This document shows, piece after piece, positions 43,645-52,211 of a DNA stretch of 64,000 nt (position 1 is its first letter; each line of letters starts with the position of its first letter). Made by a program: the position numbers and the translations under genes. Below the pieces are notes generated by a model. It searched no databases, was not told the origin of the DNA, and was given only the letters and a program-made list of their open reading frames with translations. The DNA lies in assembly GCF_900113685.1 (NCBI RefSeq), contig NZ_FOQG01000004.1, positions 234,479 to 298,478 of the forward strand, given 5' to 3'. The stretch is from Nocardioides psychrotolerans (GTDB lineage Bacteria; Actinomycetota; Actinomycetes; Propionibacteriales; Nocardioidaceae).

Positions 43645-44960
43645 CCTCCGGCGATATTGGGCTGCTGGTCACAGCAGCCGCACTGGTCTTCCTGGCCGGC
43701 CTGTTCACGGCCGCCGATGCTGCCCTCGCGTCGTTCTCCAAGGCGCGCGCCCTCGAGCTCGTCGCCGAGGAGCGGGCCGGGTCCCAGCGCCTCGTGGCGC
43801 TGCTCGAGGACGCCCCGCGCTACCTCAACACCGCGCTGCTGCTGCGGCTGTTGTGCGAGATCTCCGCGATCGTCCTGGTCACCCTCCAGATCGACGAGCT
43901 CGTCGACGGCTCGTGGATCCTCGCCGTGCTGGTGGCGATCGGGTCGATGCTGGTCGTGTCGTTCGTGGTGATCGGGGTCGCCCCGCGCACGCTGGGTCGC
44001 CAGCACTCCGAGACGGTCGCGCTGCTCTCGGCCGGCCCGTTGGCGCTCTTCACGACCGTGCTCGGCCCACTGCCGAGGGTGTTGATCCTGGTCGGCAACG
44101 CGATCACCCCGGGGCGAGGGTTCCGCGAGGGACCGTTCTCCAGCGAGACCGAGCTGCGCGAGATGGTCGACATGGCCGAGGCCTCGGCGCTGATCGAGGC
44201 CGGCGAGCGCAAGATGATCCACTCGGTCTTCGAGCTCGGCGACACCTCCGTGCGCGAGGTGATGGTCCCGCGCAACGACGTGGTCTACATCGAGCACTTC
44301 AAGAACCTGCGCCAGACGATGTCACTGTTCCTGCGCAGCGGCTACTCCCGCGTCCCGGTCATCGGCGAGAACCTCGACGACATCCGCGGTTTCGCCTACC
44401 TCAAGGACATCGTCCGCCGCGACTTCGAGGCTCCCGACGTGGAGTTCACCGAGCGCATCGAGGAGGTCATGCGCCCCGTGCACTGGGTGCCCGAGTCCAA
44501 GCCTGTCGACGACCTGCTGCGTGAGATGCAGGCCCGACGCCAGCACATCGCCGTCGTCGTCGATGAATATGGCGGCACCGCCGGCCTGATCACCATCGAG
44601 GACCTGCTCGAGGAGATCGTCGGTGAGATCACCGACGAGTACGACGAGGACGAGATCGAGATCGAGATCGTCAGCGACGGCGTCGTGCGCGTCTCCTCGC
44701 GCTACCCGGTCGACGACCTCGACGAGCTCTTCGGCTTCGATGTCGAGGAGGAGGACGTCGACAGCGTCGGCGGCCTCATGGCCAAGCACCTCGGTCGGGT
44801 CCCGATCCCCGGATCCGCCGTCGAGGCGCACGGCCTGCGCTTCCTCGCCGAGGACGCCTCAGGGCGTCGCAACAAGGTCGGCACCGTGCTCATCACGCAG
44901 TTCGACCCGACCGTCCAGCCCGCCCTCGTCACTGTCGAGATGGAGCCCGCCCATGAGTGA
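43641..44960 (+). CDS. CNNM/CorC-type membrane protein with CBS domains
   Basis: The 439-aa protein has an N-terminal DUF21 domain with three to four membrane helices (LVTAAALVFLAGLFTAADAALASF first). Two CBS domains (VPRNDVVYIEHF, SGYSRVPVIGE; AVVVDEYGGTAGLITIEDLLEE) and a C-terminal CorC_HlyC domain follow. The family includes magnesium and cobalt exporters; older names call it hemolysin. It overlaps ybeY by 4 bases and belongs to the conserved ybeY-CBS-era cluster. Confidence 0.92.
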   Translation: MTSGDIGLLVTAAALVFLAGLFTAADAALASFSKARALELVAEERAGSQRLVALLEDAPRYLNTALLLRLLCEISAIVLVTLQIDELVDGSWILAVLVAIGSMLVVSFVVIGVAPRTLGRQHSETVALLSAGPLALFTTVLGPLPRVLILVGNAITPGRGFREGPFSSETELREMVDMAEASALIEAGERKMIHSVFELGDTSVREVMVPRNDVVYIEHFKNLRQTMSLFLRSGYSRVPVIGENLDDIRGFAYLKDIVRRDFEAPDVEFTERIEEVMRPVHWVPESKPVDDLLREMQARRQHIAVVVDEYGGTAGLITIEDLLEEIVGEITDEYDEDEIEIEIVSDGVVRVSSRYPVDDLDELFGFDVEEEDVDSVGGLMAKHLGRVPIPGSAVEAHGLRFLAEDASGRRNKVGTVLITQFDPTVQPALVTVEMEPAHE

Positions 44961-45294
44961 CCTGAGCACCGAGGACGCCAAGCTGGTCACCCTTGCGCGG
45001 GCCACCCGTGCCCGCACGGGGGCCGCGGAGGGTGCCGCGATCCGCGACGCCGACGGCCGCACCTATGCCGCCGCGTCCGTGGCCCTGCCGTCCCTGACGC
45101 TGTCGGCGCTGCACGTCTGCGTCGCCATGGCGGTCGCCTCAGGCTCCCGCGGGCTCGAGGCCGCCGTCGTCCTCGGCGAGGCCGACGAGGTCGCCGACGC
45201 CGATCTTGCGGCGTTGCGGGACCTCGGTGGAGCCGGCGTCGTCGTCCACCGTGGCGACGCCCGCGGCACCGTCGCCGACACCACCACGACCTGA
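44953..45294 (+). CDS. Cytidine-deaminase-like protein without a zinc site
   Basis: The 113-aa protein sits where Mycobacterium tuberculosis has Rv2365c, between the CBS protein and era. It resembles the cytidine deaminase fold (AAEGAAIRDADGRTYAAASVALPSLTLSALH) but lacks the HAE and PCxxC zinc motifs. It is therefore probably not a deaminase. It overlaps the CBS gene by 8 bases (ATGAGTGA), so it is translated with it. Its role is unknown. Confidence 0.75.
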   Translation: MSDLSTEDAKLVTLARATRARTGAAEGAAIRDADGRTYAAASVALPSLTLSALHVCVAMAVASGSRGLEAAVVLGEADEVADADLAALRDLGGAGVVVHRGDARGTVADTTTT

Positions 45295-45310
45295 CCACTA
45301 GAGTCCTGGG

Positions 45311-46081
45311 GTGAGCACCAAGGCCCGGCACTACGACGCGCAGGTGCTGCGCCGCGCCCGGGTCTCCGACCACCTGACCCGCATCGTGCTCGGCGGACCC
45401 GGCCTGGCCGACTTCGCCTCGACCAGCATTCCCGACGAGTGGGTCGGGCTGGTGGTCCCCGGCCAGTTCCAGAGCCGCTACTACACGGTGCGCTCCTGGG
45501 CCGACGGCGAGCTCGTCATCGATGTCGTCGTGCACGACGTGGGGCTCGTGACCGAGTGGGTGCAGGGCGACTGCGTCGGCCAGACCGTGACGCTCACCGA
45601 GCCCAAGGGCTCCTTCGCGATGCCCGCCGACTCCTCGTGGGTGATCCTCGTGGGCGACCTGAGCGCGATGCCGGCGATGGCCCGCATCACCGGTTCGGTG
45701 ACGGTGCCGACGTACGTCTGGGCCGAGGTGCCCGACGACGTGTCGGACTACCTGCCCACCTACAGCTCCGTGCACTGGCTCGACGCGCCTCACGACGGCG
45801 AGAGCCGGCTGGCTTCGGTCGTCGAGTCGATCGACTGGCCCGAGGGCGACGGCTACTTCTGGATGGCGGGCGAGTCGGCGCAGATGCGGGCGGTGCGCAA
45901 GCACCTGATGCGCGAGCGTCGACTGCCCAGCACCGCCTACGACGTCATGGGCTACTGGCGTGGCGTCACGGCCCGCCAACCGCGCGCGGTCGACCCCGGA
46001 CCGATCTGGCGCGCGGGCAAGGCAGCAGGCAAGAGTGACGACGAGATCTGGGCCGACTACGACAAGGTGCGAGATGCCTGA
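45311..46081 (+). CDS. Siderophore-interacting protein (FAD-binding ferric reductase)
   Basis: The 256-aa protein has an FAD-binding barrel with SRYYTVRSW (RxYTxR flavin motif), then a linker with VVVHDVGLVTEWV, a Rossmann part (VILVGDLSAMPAMARI) and a C-terminal WMAGESAQMRAVRKHLM region. This is the SIP/ViuB family, which reduces iron in siderophores. The GTG at 45311 lies 16 bases after the deaminase-like gene. The gene overlaps the start of era by 8 bases, so an iron-related enzyme has been wedged inside the core era operon. Confidence 0.9.
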   Translation: MSTKARHYDAQVLRRARVSDHLTRIVLGGPGLADFASTSIPDEWVGLVVPGQFQSRYYTVRSWADGELVIDVVVHDVGLVTEWVQGDCVGQTVTLTEPKGSFAMPADSSWVILVGDLSAMPAMARITGSVTVPTYVWAEVPDDVSDYLPTYSSVHWLDAPHDGESRLASVVESIDWPEGDGYFWMAGESAQMRAVRKHLMRERRLPSTAYDVMGYWRGVTARQPRAVDPGPIWRAGKAAGKSDDEIWADYDKVRDA

Positions 46082-47030
46082 CCCCGAGCACGACCAGCCC
46101 GAGATCCCCCCGACCGCCGAGCACAAGAGCGGGTTCGTGTCGTTCGTCGGCCGCCCCAACGCCGGCAAGTCGACACTCACCAACGCCCTGGTCGGCAGCA
46201 AGGTGGTGATCACCTCCTCCAAGCCGCAGACGACGCGCACCGTCGTACGCGGAATCGTGCACCGGCCCGACGCCCAGCTGATCCTGGTCGACACCCCCGG
46301 CCTGCACCGCCCTCGAACGCTCCTGGGCGAGCGGCTCAACGACCTGGTGAAGACCACCCTCGCCGAGGTCGACGTGGTCGCGGTATGCCTCCCGGCCAAC
46401 GAGAAGATCGGCCCCGGCGACCGCTTCATCATCGCCGAGATGGCCAAGGTCAAGCGCACCATCAAGGTCGCGATCGCGACCAAGACCGACCTCGCGACCG
46501 GCGAGCAGATCGGCGAGCACCTCCTCGACATCCAGAAGGCCGGCGCCGGTGCAGGCATCGAGTGGGCCGAGATCGTGCCCGTCTCCGCCAAGGCCGGTGA
46601 CCAGGTCTCGCTCCTCGAGGAGCTCCTCGTCGGCCTCCTGCCGGTCGGTCCCCAGTTCTATCCCGACGGCGACCTCAGCGACGCGCCCGAGGAGGCCATC
46701 GTGGCGGAGCTCATCCGCGAGGCTGCCCTCGAAGGCGTCCGCGACGAGCTCCCGCACTCGATCGCCGTGGTCGTCGAGGAGATGGGGCTGCGCGAGGGCC
46801 GCGACGCCGACCGGCCGCTGCTCGACATCCACGCCAACCTCTACGTCGAGCGCGACTCCCAGAAGGGGATCATGATCGGTCACAAGGGCGCCCGCCTCCG
46901 CGACGTCGGAAAGGCCGCACGGCTCCAGATCGAGGCTCTGCTGGGCACCCCGGTCTACCTCGACCTGCACATCAAGATCGCCAAGGACTGGCAGCGCGAC
47001 CCGCGACAGCTGCGCAAGCTCGGCTTCTGA
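46074..47030 (+). CDS. era: GTPase Era
   Basis: The 318-aa protein has G1 GRPNAGKST, G3 DTPGLH and a G4 that reads TKTD rather than the usual NKxD, then the C-terminal KH domain with the hallmark IIGHKGARLRDVGKAARLQIE type sequence (here MIGHKGARLRD). Era binds 16S rRNA during 30S assembly. The ATG at 46074 overlaps the SIP gene by 8 bases. The TKTD variant is noted in other actinobacterial Era proteins, as far as I recall. Confidence 0.93.
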   Translation: MPDPEHDQPEIPPTAEHKSGFVSFVGRPNAGKSTLTNALVGSKVVITSSKPQTTRTVVRGIVHRPDAQLILVDTPGLHRPRTLLGERLNDLVKTTLAEVDVVAVCLPANEKIGPGDRFIIAEMAKVKRTIKVAIATKTDLATGEQIGEHLLDIQKAGAGAGIEWAEIVPVSAKAGDQVSLLEELLVGLLPVGPQFYPDGDLSDAPEEAIVAELIREAALEGVRDELPHSIAVVVEEMGLREGRDADRPLLDIHANLYVERDSQKGIMIGHKGARLRDVGKAARLQIEALLGTPVYLDLHIKIAKDWQRDPRQLRKLGF

Positions 47031-47092
47031 CGCCTGCTCTGGGCCGCCGGGTCGCGGTGACCGCACCGCAACCCCGGTGACCAGGGCTGGCC

Positions 47093-47941
47093 TCAGTCCG
47101 GCGCCCAGCACCGCCCGTAGGTCTGCCCGGCTGCCCACTGCTCCTTGCTCGGACCTTCGTAGCCCCACTGGAAGTTGAGCGCGTCGTCGGCGACCGACCG
47201 CCCGGCGTCCTCACAGGGCGTCTGGCCGGCGTCGCGCACGGCCTCGACGCCGGGATAGCGCCCCTCCTCGAACGGCACGACCTCGATCGCGCGCCATGAG
47301 TGCGGTTGCGAGCACAGGACCCGCTCGAAGTCGGGGGAGTCGGGGTCGTCGGTGCCGCACATCGCCCAGCGCTCGGGCCCTCCGGGCTCCGAGAGCACGC
47401 CGGAGAGGCGGCCGGTCAGCGGGGCGAGGGTGTCTTGGCCGGCGACAGCGATGACGTCGCAGCGGAACCAGTCGGCGCCGGCGTCGGACTGATCGACGGT
47501 CGGTGTGAACCACACCGCACGCAGCATGCTGAGCCGCCGTTCGCGCAGCGTGCCACCCACGAAGTCGGCGAGCCGCGCAGGACAGGCCTCGGCGACCTGG
47601 GCCATCACCCGCTCGGAGTCGACCGCCAGCAGGTGCCCGTCGACGACGGTGTCGAGGGTGCCGACCGAGAAGGTCATGGAGGTGTGCTCGCCGTCGCACT
47701 CGCTGACGGGGGTGGCCGTGGTCGCGGCGAGCGCGTCCGCGAAGGCGAGGTCGTAGCACGCGCGGTCCTCGGGCGCGGGCACCGGCGTGGCCGAGGGACG
47801 CTCGACCGGAGCGCTCGAGGAGGGCGACGCCTCCGGCAGCTCCGAGGTCGACCCACCGGTGCACGCACCGAGGAGGACCAGGAACGCCAGGAGCGCCACC
47901 ACCGGCAGCGGCCGAGGCAGGGGGGCACGACGACGAGACAT
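47093..47941 (-). CDS. Septum-formation-family lipoprotein, second copy
   Basis: The 282-aa protein has a signal with lipobox LLGAC and a Ser/Pro-rich linker. A domain with paired cysteines follows, with PVSECDGEHTSMTFSVG, WFRCDV, VLCSQPHSWRAIEVV and a GRCWAPD end. This is the pattern of the Septum_form family, extracellular proteins of unknown role in Actinobacteria. Its ATG overlaps the stop codon of the paralogous upstream gene by one base (TGATG), so the pair is an operon from tandem duplication. Confidence 0.82.
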   Translation of the reverse strand: MSRRRAPLPRPLPVVALLAFLVLLGACTGGSTSELPEASPSSSAPVERPSATPVPAPEDRACYDLAFADALAATTATPVSECDGEHTSMTFSVGTLDTVVDGHLLAVDSERVMAQVAEACPARLADFVGGTLRERRLSMLRAVWFTPTVDQSDAGADWFRCDVIAVAGQDTLAPLTGRLSGVLSEPGGPERWAMCGTDDPDSPDFERVLCSQPHSWRAIEVVPFEEGRYPGVEAVRDAGQTPCEDAGRSVADDALNFQWGYEGPSKEQWAAGQTYGRCWAPD

Positions 47942-48756
47942 CAGTCGGGCGTCATCGCCCAGCAGACCGAACGGCGGTTGCCCGCCTCCCACTCCGCCTC
48001 GTGGAACCACGTGTAGCCGAAGTCGTAGTCGACGGGGTAGTTGAGCCAGGCCCCCACGGAGTCGGAGCAGAAGTCGCGCGTGGTGACCTCCACGACCCGG
48101 TCACCGGGGTAGGGGTCGGGGGGCTCGCCCAGCTTGATCGTGGTGACGGCCCGCCAGTCGTGCTTCTCGCTGCACGGGATCTTCAGCGAGCCGCTGACCG
48201 AGGGGCCCGCGACGCACACCATCCAGCGGTCCGAGGGGCGCCCGAGCAGCAGGCCCTCGGCGGTGTCGGGTAGGTCGACGTACTTCTCGCTCTGCTCACC
48301 GCCGCCGACGACGTCGCAGCGATACCACCGCGCGCCGTCGTCCCAGGCCTTCTCGGAGGGGCGGAACCACGCCCAGCTGACGACCGTGCGCATCACGAGG
48401 CTCTCGTCGGCCCCGAGGAACTTCTCGAACTTCGACGAACAGGTGTCGTAGGCGAACATGTCGAGCTCACCGGAGTCGTAGTCGGTGTCGTCGAGCTCCT
48501 CGGGCAGCTGACCGACCGCGTAGGTCTGGGCGGTGTGGCGTTCGGTGCACTCGACGACTGCCGTGGCGTTGCTCGGCATCGCGACGTCGTCCGGCGTGAG
48601 CTGGCGACAGACGCCGAGCTCGGGCACCTCGACGGAGTCGACCTGGTCGGGGTCGGTGTTGCGGCCCTGCGCATCCTCGGCGCACCCAGCCAGCGCCACG
48701 ACCGACAGCACTGCCAGCACAGGCATCACGGCCCGTCCGAGCCAAGGGTGGACCAC
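47941..48756 (-). CDS. Septum-formation-family lipoprotein, first copy
   Basis: The 271-aa protein has a signal peptide with lipobox ALAGC and the same domain plan as its downstream paralog: VVECTERHTAQTYAVG, WYRCDVV, IPCSEKHDWRAVTTI and an RSVCWAM end. The GTG at 48756 is chosen because GGGAGGG lies 7 bases before it. The conserved Cys-His-W patterns suggest a disulfide-stabilised surface domain. Function is unknown; a link to septum formation is only the family name. Confidence 0.82.
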   Translation of the reverse strand: MVHPWLGRAVMPVLAVLSVVALAGCAEDAQGRNTDPDQVDSVEVPELGVCRQLTPDDVAMPSNATAVVECTERHTAQTYAVGQLPEELDDTDYDSGELDMFAYDTCSSKFEKFLGADESLVMRTVVSWAWFRPSEKAWDDGARWYRCDVVGGGEQSEKYVDLPDTAEGLLLGRPSDRWMVCVAGPSVSGSLKIPCSEKHDWRAVTTIKLGEPPDPYPGDRVVEVTTRDFCSDSVGAWLNYPVDYDFGYTWFHEAEWEAGNRRSVCWAMTPD

Positions 48757-48817
48757 CGCGTTCCCTCCCTGGAGCTGCGACCTGACGACGTGCCTGATCG
48801 TACCTCCGCCGGCAGGT

Positions 48818-48937
48818 TCAGCGCACGGTGATGACGCGGACGGACCGGCTCCCGTCCTGCGCGAGAAGGGCGCCCTCGTCGCAGGCATGGACGAAGCATG
48901 CGGGCGACGCTCCCGGACCTGAGAGGTCGTGTCCCAC
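48818..48937 (-). CDS. Possible small cysteine-containing protein
   Basis: A 39-aa frame starts at a GTG and ends SRSVRVITVR-stop, with ACFVHACDEG in the middle. Codon positions look coding (third-position GC), and it lies in the 218-base gap between two minus-strand genes. There is no clear ribosome site, so this may equally be a gene remnant. Confidence 0.3.
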   Translation of the reverse strand: MGHDLSGPGASPACFVHACDEGALLAQDGSRSVRVITVR

Positions 48938-48974
48938 ACCGTGCCAACACCGTGGACTACACCCGGTGCGATGA

Positions 48975-49463
48975 CTAGACGGGCTCGACCACGGCGGCCA
49001 GCGTGCAGCCGAGCTCGTACGCCGCGTCCCGCTCGTCCGTGCCCACCGCGCCGAGGACCTCCAGCACCGGCGCGGCCTGGACCCAGGGCAGGGCCTGGAC
49101 GATCGACTGCACCGAGCGGACCGCTCCGGTCGTGTCGTAGCGACCGTGCACCCACAAGCCGTAGGGGAGCTTGCCCCGACCGGCCGCCCCGGCGGTGCCG
49201 TCGGCGCCCAGCGCGCCACCGGCCTCCAGGAACACGGTGTCGAAGAAGTGCTTCATCGCGCCGGACATGTAGCCGAAGTTGGCCGGCGTGCCGAGCAGGA
49301 TCCCGTCCGCGGCCAGCACGTCGACAGCCCGCGCCTCCAGCGCTGACCGGACGACCACCTCGACACCGACGACCGCGTCGTTGCGGGTCCCCGCGACGAC
49401 CGCGTCCGTGAGTGCCCGGACCGCGTCCGTGGGGGAGTGGTGCACCACCAGGAGACGAGCCAC
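48975..49463 (-). CDS. Flavodoxin-like NAD(P)H oxidoreductase
   Basis: The 162-aa protein shows the flavodoxin-like fold: LLVVHHSPTDAVRAL (FMN phosphate loop), AADGILLGTPANFGYMSGAMKHFFD (the WrbA/FMN-reductase hallmark around PxNFGYMSG), and an RYDTTGAVRSVQSI region. It would carry FMN and pass electrons, perhaps to quinones. Start codons GTG at 49463 or 49466 are both possible. It follows a 48-aa DUF1059-like gene by about 8 bases, suggesting a two-gene operon. Confidence 0.83.
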   Translation of the reverse strand: MARLLVVHHSPTDAVRALTDAVVAGTRNDAVVGVEVVVRSALEARAVDVLAADGILLGTPANFGYMSGAMKHFFDTVFLEAGGALGADGTAGAAGRGKLPYGLWVHGRYDTTGAVRSVQSIVQALPWVQAAPVLEVLGAVGTDERDAAYELGCTLAAVVEPV

Positions 49464-49471
49464 CACGGCCG

Positions 49472-49618
49472 TCAGGTGGCCATGAAGAGGATCGAGTCGC
49501 GGTCGTAGTCGCGTCCGGGGTGCTCGGTGGCCAGGTGGGCCTGCGTCAGCGCGACGAGGTCGTCCTCGTCGGCGCCCCGGATCACGGTGCCGCACGGGCA
49601 CGTGAGCGTGGTCTTCAT
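49472..49618 (-). CDS. Small DUF1059-like protein
   Basis: The 48-aa protein has CPCGTVIRGADEDDLVALTQAH followed by LATEHPGRDYDRDSILFMAT. The CxCG pair at the N-terminus and the DEDDLVA..QAH..EHPG layout match DUF1059-type small proteins. It may bind a metal through the cysteines and histidines. It begins at an ATG and ends 8 bases before the flavodoxin-like gene. Confidence 0.72.
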   Translation of the reverse strand: MKTTLTCPCGTVIRGADEDDLVALTQAHLATEHPGRDYDRDSILFMAT

Positions 49619-49790
49619 GCCACCACTGTGCCACCGCTGGCGGCGACGGACCTCAAGGTCCGCATGTTCACCCGATCGGTGAGCCCACCGGCCGGCGCAG
49701 CGGAGCCGTCGTCGGTGGACAGCCCGCGACCTCCAGGGCGGCCCTCACCGGGGCCGGAGTAGATTGGGCCGGCTTCGAGGGGGTGAGTCG

Positions 49791-51170
49791 ATGACCGATG
49801 CTGCTGTGTTCCTGGTGGCAGGCCTCTGCCTGCTGCTGGCCGTCGTGCTGCCCCAAGCACTGCGCCGGGTCGCAGTCTCCGCGCCGATGGTCCTGGTCGG
49901 GGTGGGGCTCCTGATCGGGCTGTTCCCGATCCCCGACTCCCTCTCGCTGGAGCCCGAGGCGGATCGTGAGCTGATCCTGCACGTCACGGAGCTCACGGTC
50001 CTGGTGGCGCTGATGGGTGTGGGGCTGGCGCTCGACCGGCCACTGCGCCCTCGGATCCGACGCACCTGGGGCTACTGGTCGCCCACCTGGCGCCTGCTCG
50101 CGATCGCCATGCCCTTGACCATCGGACTGGTCGCTCTGCTGGGCTGGGCCTTCGCCGGCCTGGGGCCGGCTGCCGCGCTGCTCCTGGGGGCGGTCCTCGC
50201 GCCCACCGATCCGGTCCTCGCCTCCGACGTCCAGGTCGGTGGTCCGATGACGGCCGAGGAGATCGACGAGCTCGAGACCGGCCTGGACGCCGACGACGGC
50301 GACACCGCCCACCGCCTCGACGAGGTGCGCTTCTCGCTGACCTCCGAGGCTGGGCTCAACGACGGTCTGGCCTTCCCCTTCGTCTACCTCGCGATCCTCG
50401 TGGCGGCCGGCAGCTTCACCCTCGCCGACGCCGGCACGTGGTTCGGCTGGTACCTCGTCGGCAAGATCGTCCTCGGCGTCGTGGTCGGTCTTGCCTCCGG
50501 CTGGGCGCTGTCGCGCGTCGCCTTCCGCTCGAGCCGGCCGTCGCTGCGGCTCGCCGAGCAGGGTGAGCCCCTGCTGGTCCTGGCCGCGTTGCTGGCGTCG
50601 TACGGCGCCGCCGAGCTGGTGGGCGGTTACGGGTTCCTGGCGGTCTTCACCTGCGCGATGGCCATGCGGGCCTCCGAGCGCGCCCACGACTACCACCGGG
50701 CCATGCACGAGGTCGTGGAGCGCCTCGAGCGACTCTTCACCCTGGTCGTGCTGCTCTTTCTCGGCATCGCCACCACCAACGGGTTGCTGGACGGCCTGGA
50801 GCTCTCCGGTGTCATGATCGCGCTGGCGCTGATCTTCGTGATCCGTCCGGTCGCCGGCCTCCTCGCCCTGGGGGTGCTCCCCAAGCCCGCCGAGAAGGCG
50901 GGGGGCGTCTCGCGCGCCGACCGCCTGGCTGTGGCGTTCTTCGGTGTGCGGGGCGTCGGGTCGCTGTACTACCTCGCCTACGCCGCGGGGGAGGTCGAGC
51001 TCACCGACCTCGCGTGGCTCTGGTCCACGGTCGCCTTCACCATCGTCGCCTCCGTGCTCGTGCACGGGGTCGCGGCCACCCCCTGGCTCGACCACGTCGA
51101 CCGCCGCAGAGGAGCCACGGGGCCGGGCCTCGCAGGCCCCCGCGAAGCGCTGGACCCGACGTCCGGCTGA
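49791..51170 (+). CDS. Cation:proton antiporter (NhaP-like)
   Basis: The 459-aa protein has about 12 membrane helices. It shows GAVLAPTDPVLASDVQVGGP, the hallmark of the CPA1 Na+/H+ exchanger family (TDPVxA with the ion-binding aspartate), EAGLNDGLAFPFVYLAI (ND pair), and FFGVRGVGSLYYLAYA near the end. It would exchange sodium or potassium for protons at the cell membrane. The ATG at 49791 follows GAGGGGGTGAG. It is monocistronic. Confidence 0.92.
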   Translation: MTDAAVFLVAGLCLLLAVVLPQALRRVAVSAPMVLVGVGLLIGLFPIPDSLSLEPEADRELILHVTELTVLVALMGVGLALDRPLRPRIRRTWGYWSPTWRLLAIAMPLTIGLVALLGWAFAGLGPAAALLLGAVLAPTDPVLASDVQVGGPMTAEEIDELETGLDADDGDTAHRLDEVRFSLTSEAGLNDGLAFPFVYLAILVAAGSFTLADAGTWFGWYLVGKIVLGVVVGLASGWALSRVAFRSSRPSLRLAEQGEPLLVLAALLASYGAAELVGGYGFLAVFTCAMAMRASERAHDYHRAMHEVVERLERLFTLVVLLFLGIATTNGLLDGLELSGVMIALALIFVIRPVAGLLALGVLPKPAEKAGGVSRADRLAVAFFGVRGVGSLYYLAYAAGEVELTDLAWLWSTVAFTIVASVLVHGVAATPWLDHVDRRRGATGPGLAGPREALDPTSG

Positions 51171-51214
51171 GCTGGAAGCGCGCTTGCCCACCTGCCCAGC
51201 GGGTACTGGTCGGC

Positions 51215-51307
51215 ATGGACAACGACAAGGCAGCAGCAGCCCAGGTGGTCGTCGACCGCGTGACCTCCTACCGGGAGAGTGCCCCCGAGGGGATGGTCCT
51301 CGGCTGA
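51215..51307 (+). CDS. Possible 30-aa protein
   Basis: A frame of 30 codons from ATG reads with DNDKAAAAQVVVDRVTSYRE and ends EGMVLG. It is amphipathic and coding-like, but there is no good ribosome site. It ends abruptly 18 bases before the convergent sigma factor stop. It may be the intact start of a gene whose 3' part was lost. Confidence 0.35.
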   Translation: MDNDKAAAAQVVVDRVTSYRESAPEGMVLG

Positions 51308-51324
51308 GCGAGGACCTCGGAGCC

Positions 51325-52125
51325 TCAGGCCACGAAGGGCAGCTCGACGCCGAGCTCGTCGCGCAGCCTGGCGAGGATCCTCGCCAGGCGGCGCGAGATC
51401 GTCATCTGCGTGACGCCGAGGGCCTCGCCGATCTGTTGCTGCGTGAGTCCCTCGGAGTAGGTCATCGCCAGGAGCCGACGGTCCTCCGGCTCGAGGTGGC
51501 GCAACGGGTTGGCCAGCACGGAGCGGGCGTCCACAGCGTCGACGGCGCGATCGTCGTCGGTCATCAGGAAGTCGCTCAGCGATTCGAGGCTGTCGGCCTC
51601 GACGGCCTGGTCGATCGAGATCGGCTGGAAGCACACGTTGGCACCGAGCGCCTCGACGACGTCGTCGATCTTGAGGTCGAGCCGCTTGGAGATCTCCAGG
51701 GGCGTCGGCGGGCGGCCGTGGGTGGTGCCCTGCTTGTAGGCCTCGAGCACGCGGGACTGGATCTCCTGGATCCGACGCGGTGGCCGGATGGTCCACCCGT
51801 GGTCGCGGAAGTAGCGCTTGACCTCGCCGGTCATCGTGGGCACGGCGTAGGACAGGAAGTCGCGCTCACGCGCACAGTCGAACTTCTGGGCCGCGCGAAC
51901 GAGTGCGAGGCAGGCGACCTGCTCGAGGTCCTCGATGGCGATGCCGCGGTTCTGGTAGCGGCGCGCGATCGCGTGGGCGACCTGGATGTTGAGGACGACG
52001 ACCTGGTCGAGGATGTCGGTGCGCTCGACACCTTCCTCCTGGGGGAGGAGAGCGAAGAGCCGTGCGGTCTCGCTGCTGCGCACGTCCCGCGGCACGGGAC
52101 GACCAGGCATGGTGGTGACGGTCAT
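51325..52125 (-). CDS. SigB/SigF-type RNA polymerase sigma factor
   Basis: The 266-aa protein has regions 2, 3 and 4 of the general-stress sigma factors: IARRYQNRGIAIEDLEQVACLALVRAAQKFD, FLSYAVPTMTGEVKRYFRDHGWTIRPPRRIQE and YSEGLTQQQIGEALGVTQMTISRRLARIL. The ATG at 52125 follows AGGGAGGG. No anti-sigma (RsbW) or anti-anti-sigma gene is adjacent, unlike mycobacterial sigF. Control must therefore be elsewhere. Confidence 0.92.
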   Translation of the reverse strand: MTVTTMPGRPVPRDVRSSETARLFALLPQEEGVERTDILDQVVVLNIQVAHAIARRYQNRGIAIEDLEQVACLALVRAAQKFDCARERDFLSYAVPTMTGEVKRYFRDHGWTIRPPRRIQEIQSRVLEAYKQGTTHGRPPTPLEISKRLDLKIDDVVEALGANVCFQPISIDQAVEADSLESLSDFLMTDDDRAVDAVDARSVLANPLRHLEPEDRRLLAMTYSEGLTQQQIGEALGVTQMTISRRLARILARLRDELGVELPFVA

Positions 52126-52211
52126 GGGAACCCTCCCTCTCTTTCCAGGCCCAGCCTCGCGGAGGTGACCGTCCGTCCGACACACCCGCGAGGGTGAGTC
52201 CGGCAGGAGGC

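Noticed and set aside
44953..45294. Calling this gene a functional cytidine deaminase
   Set aside because: The zinc-binding HAE and PCxxC motifs are absent, so only fold-level similarity can be supported.
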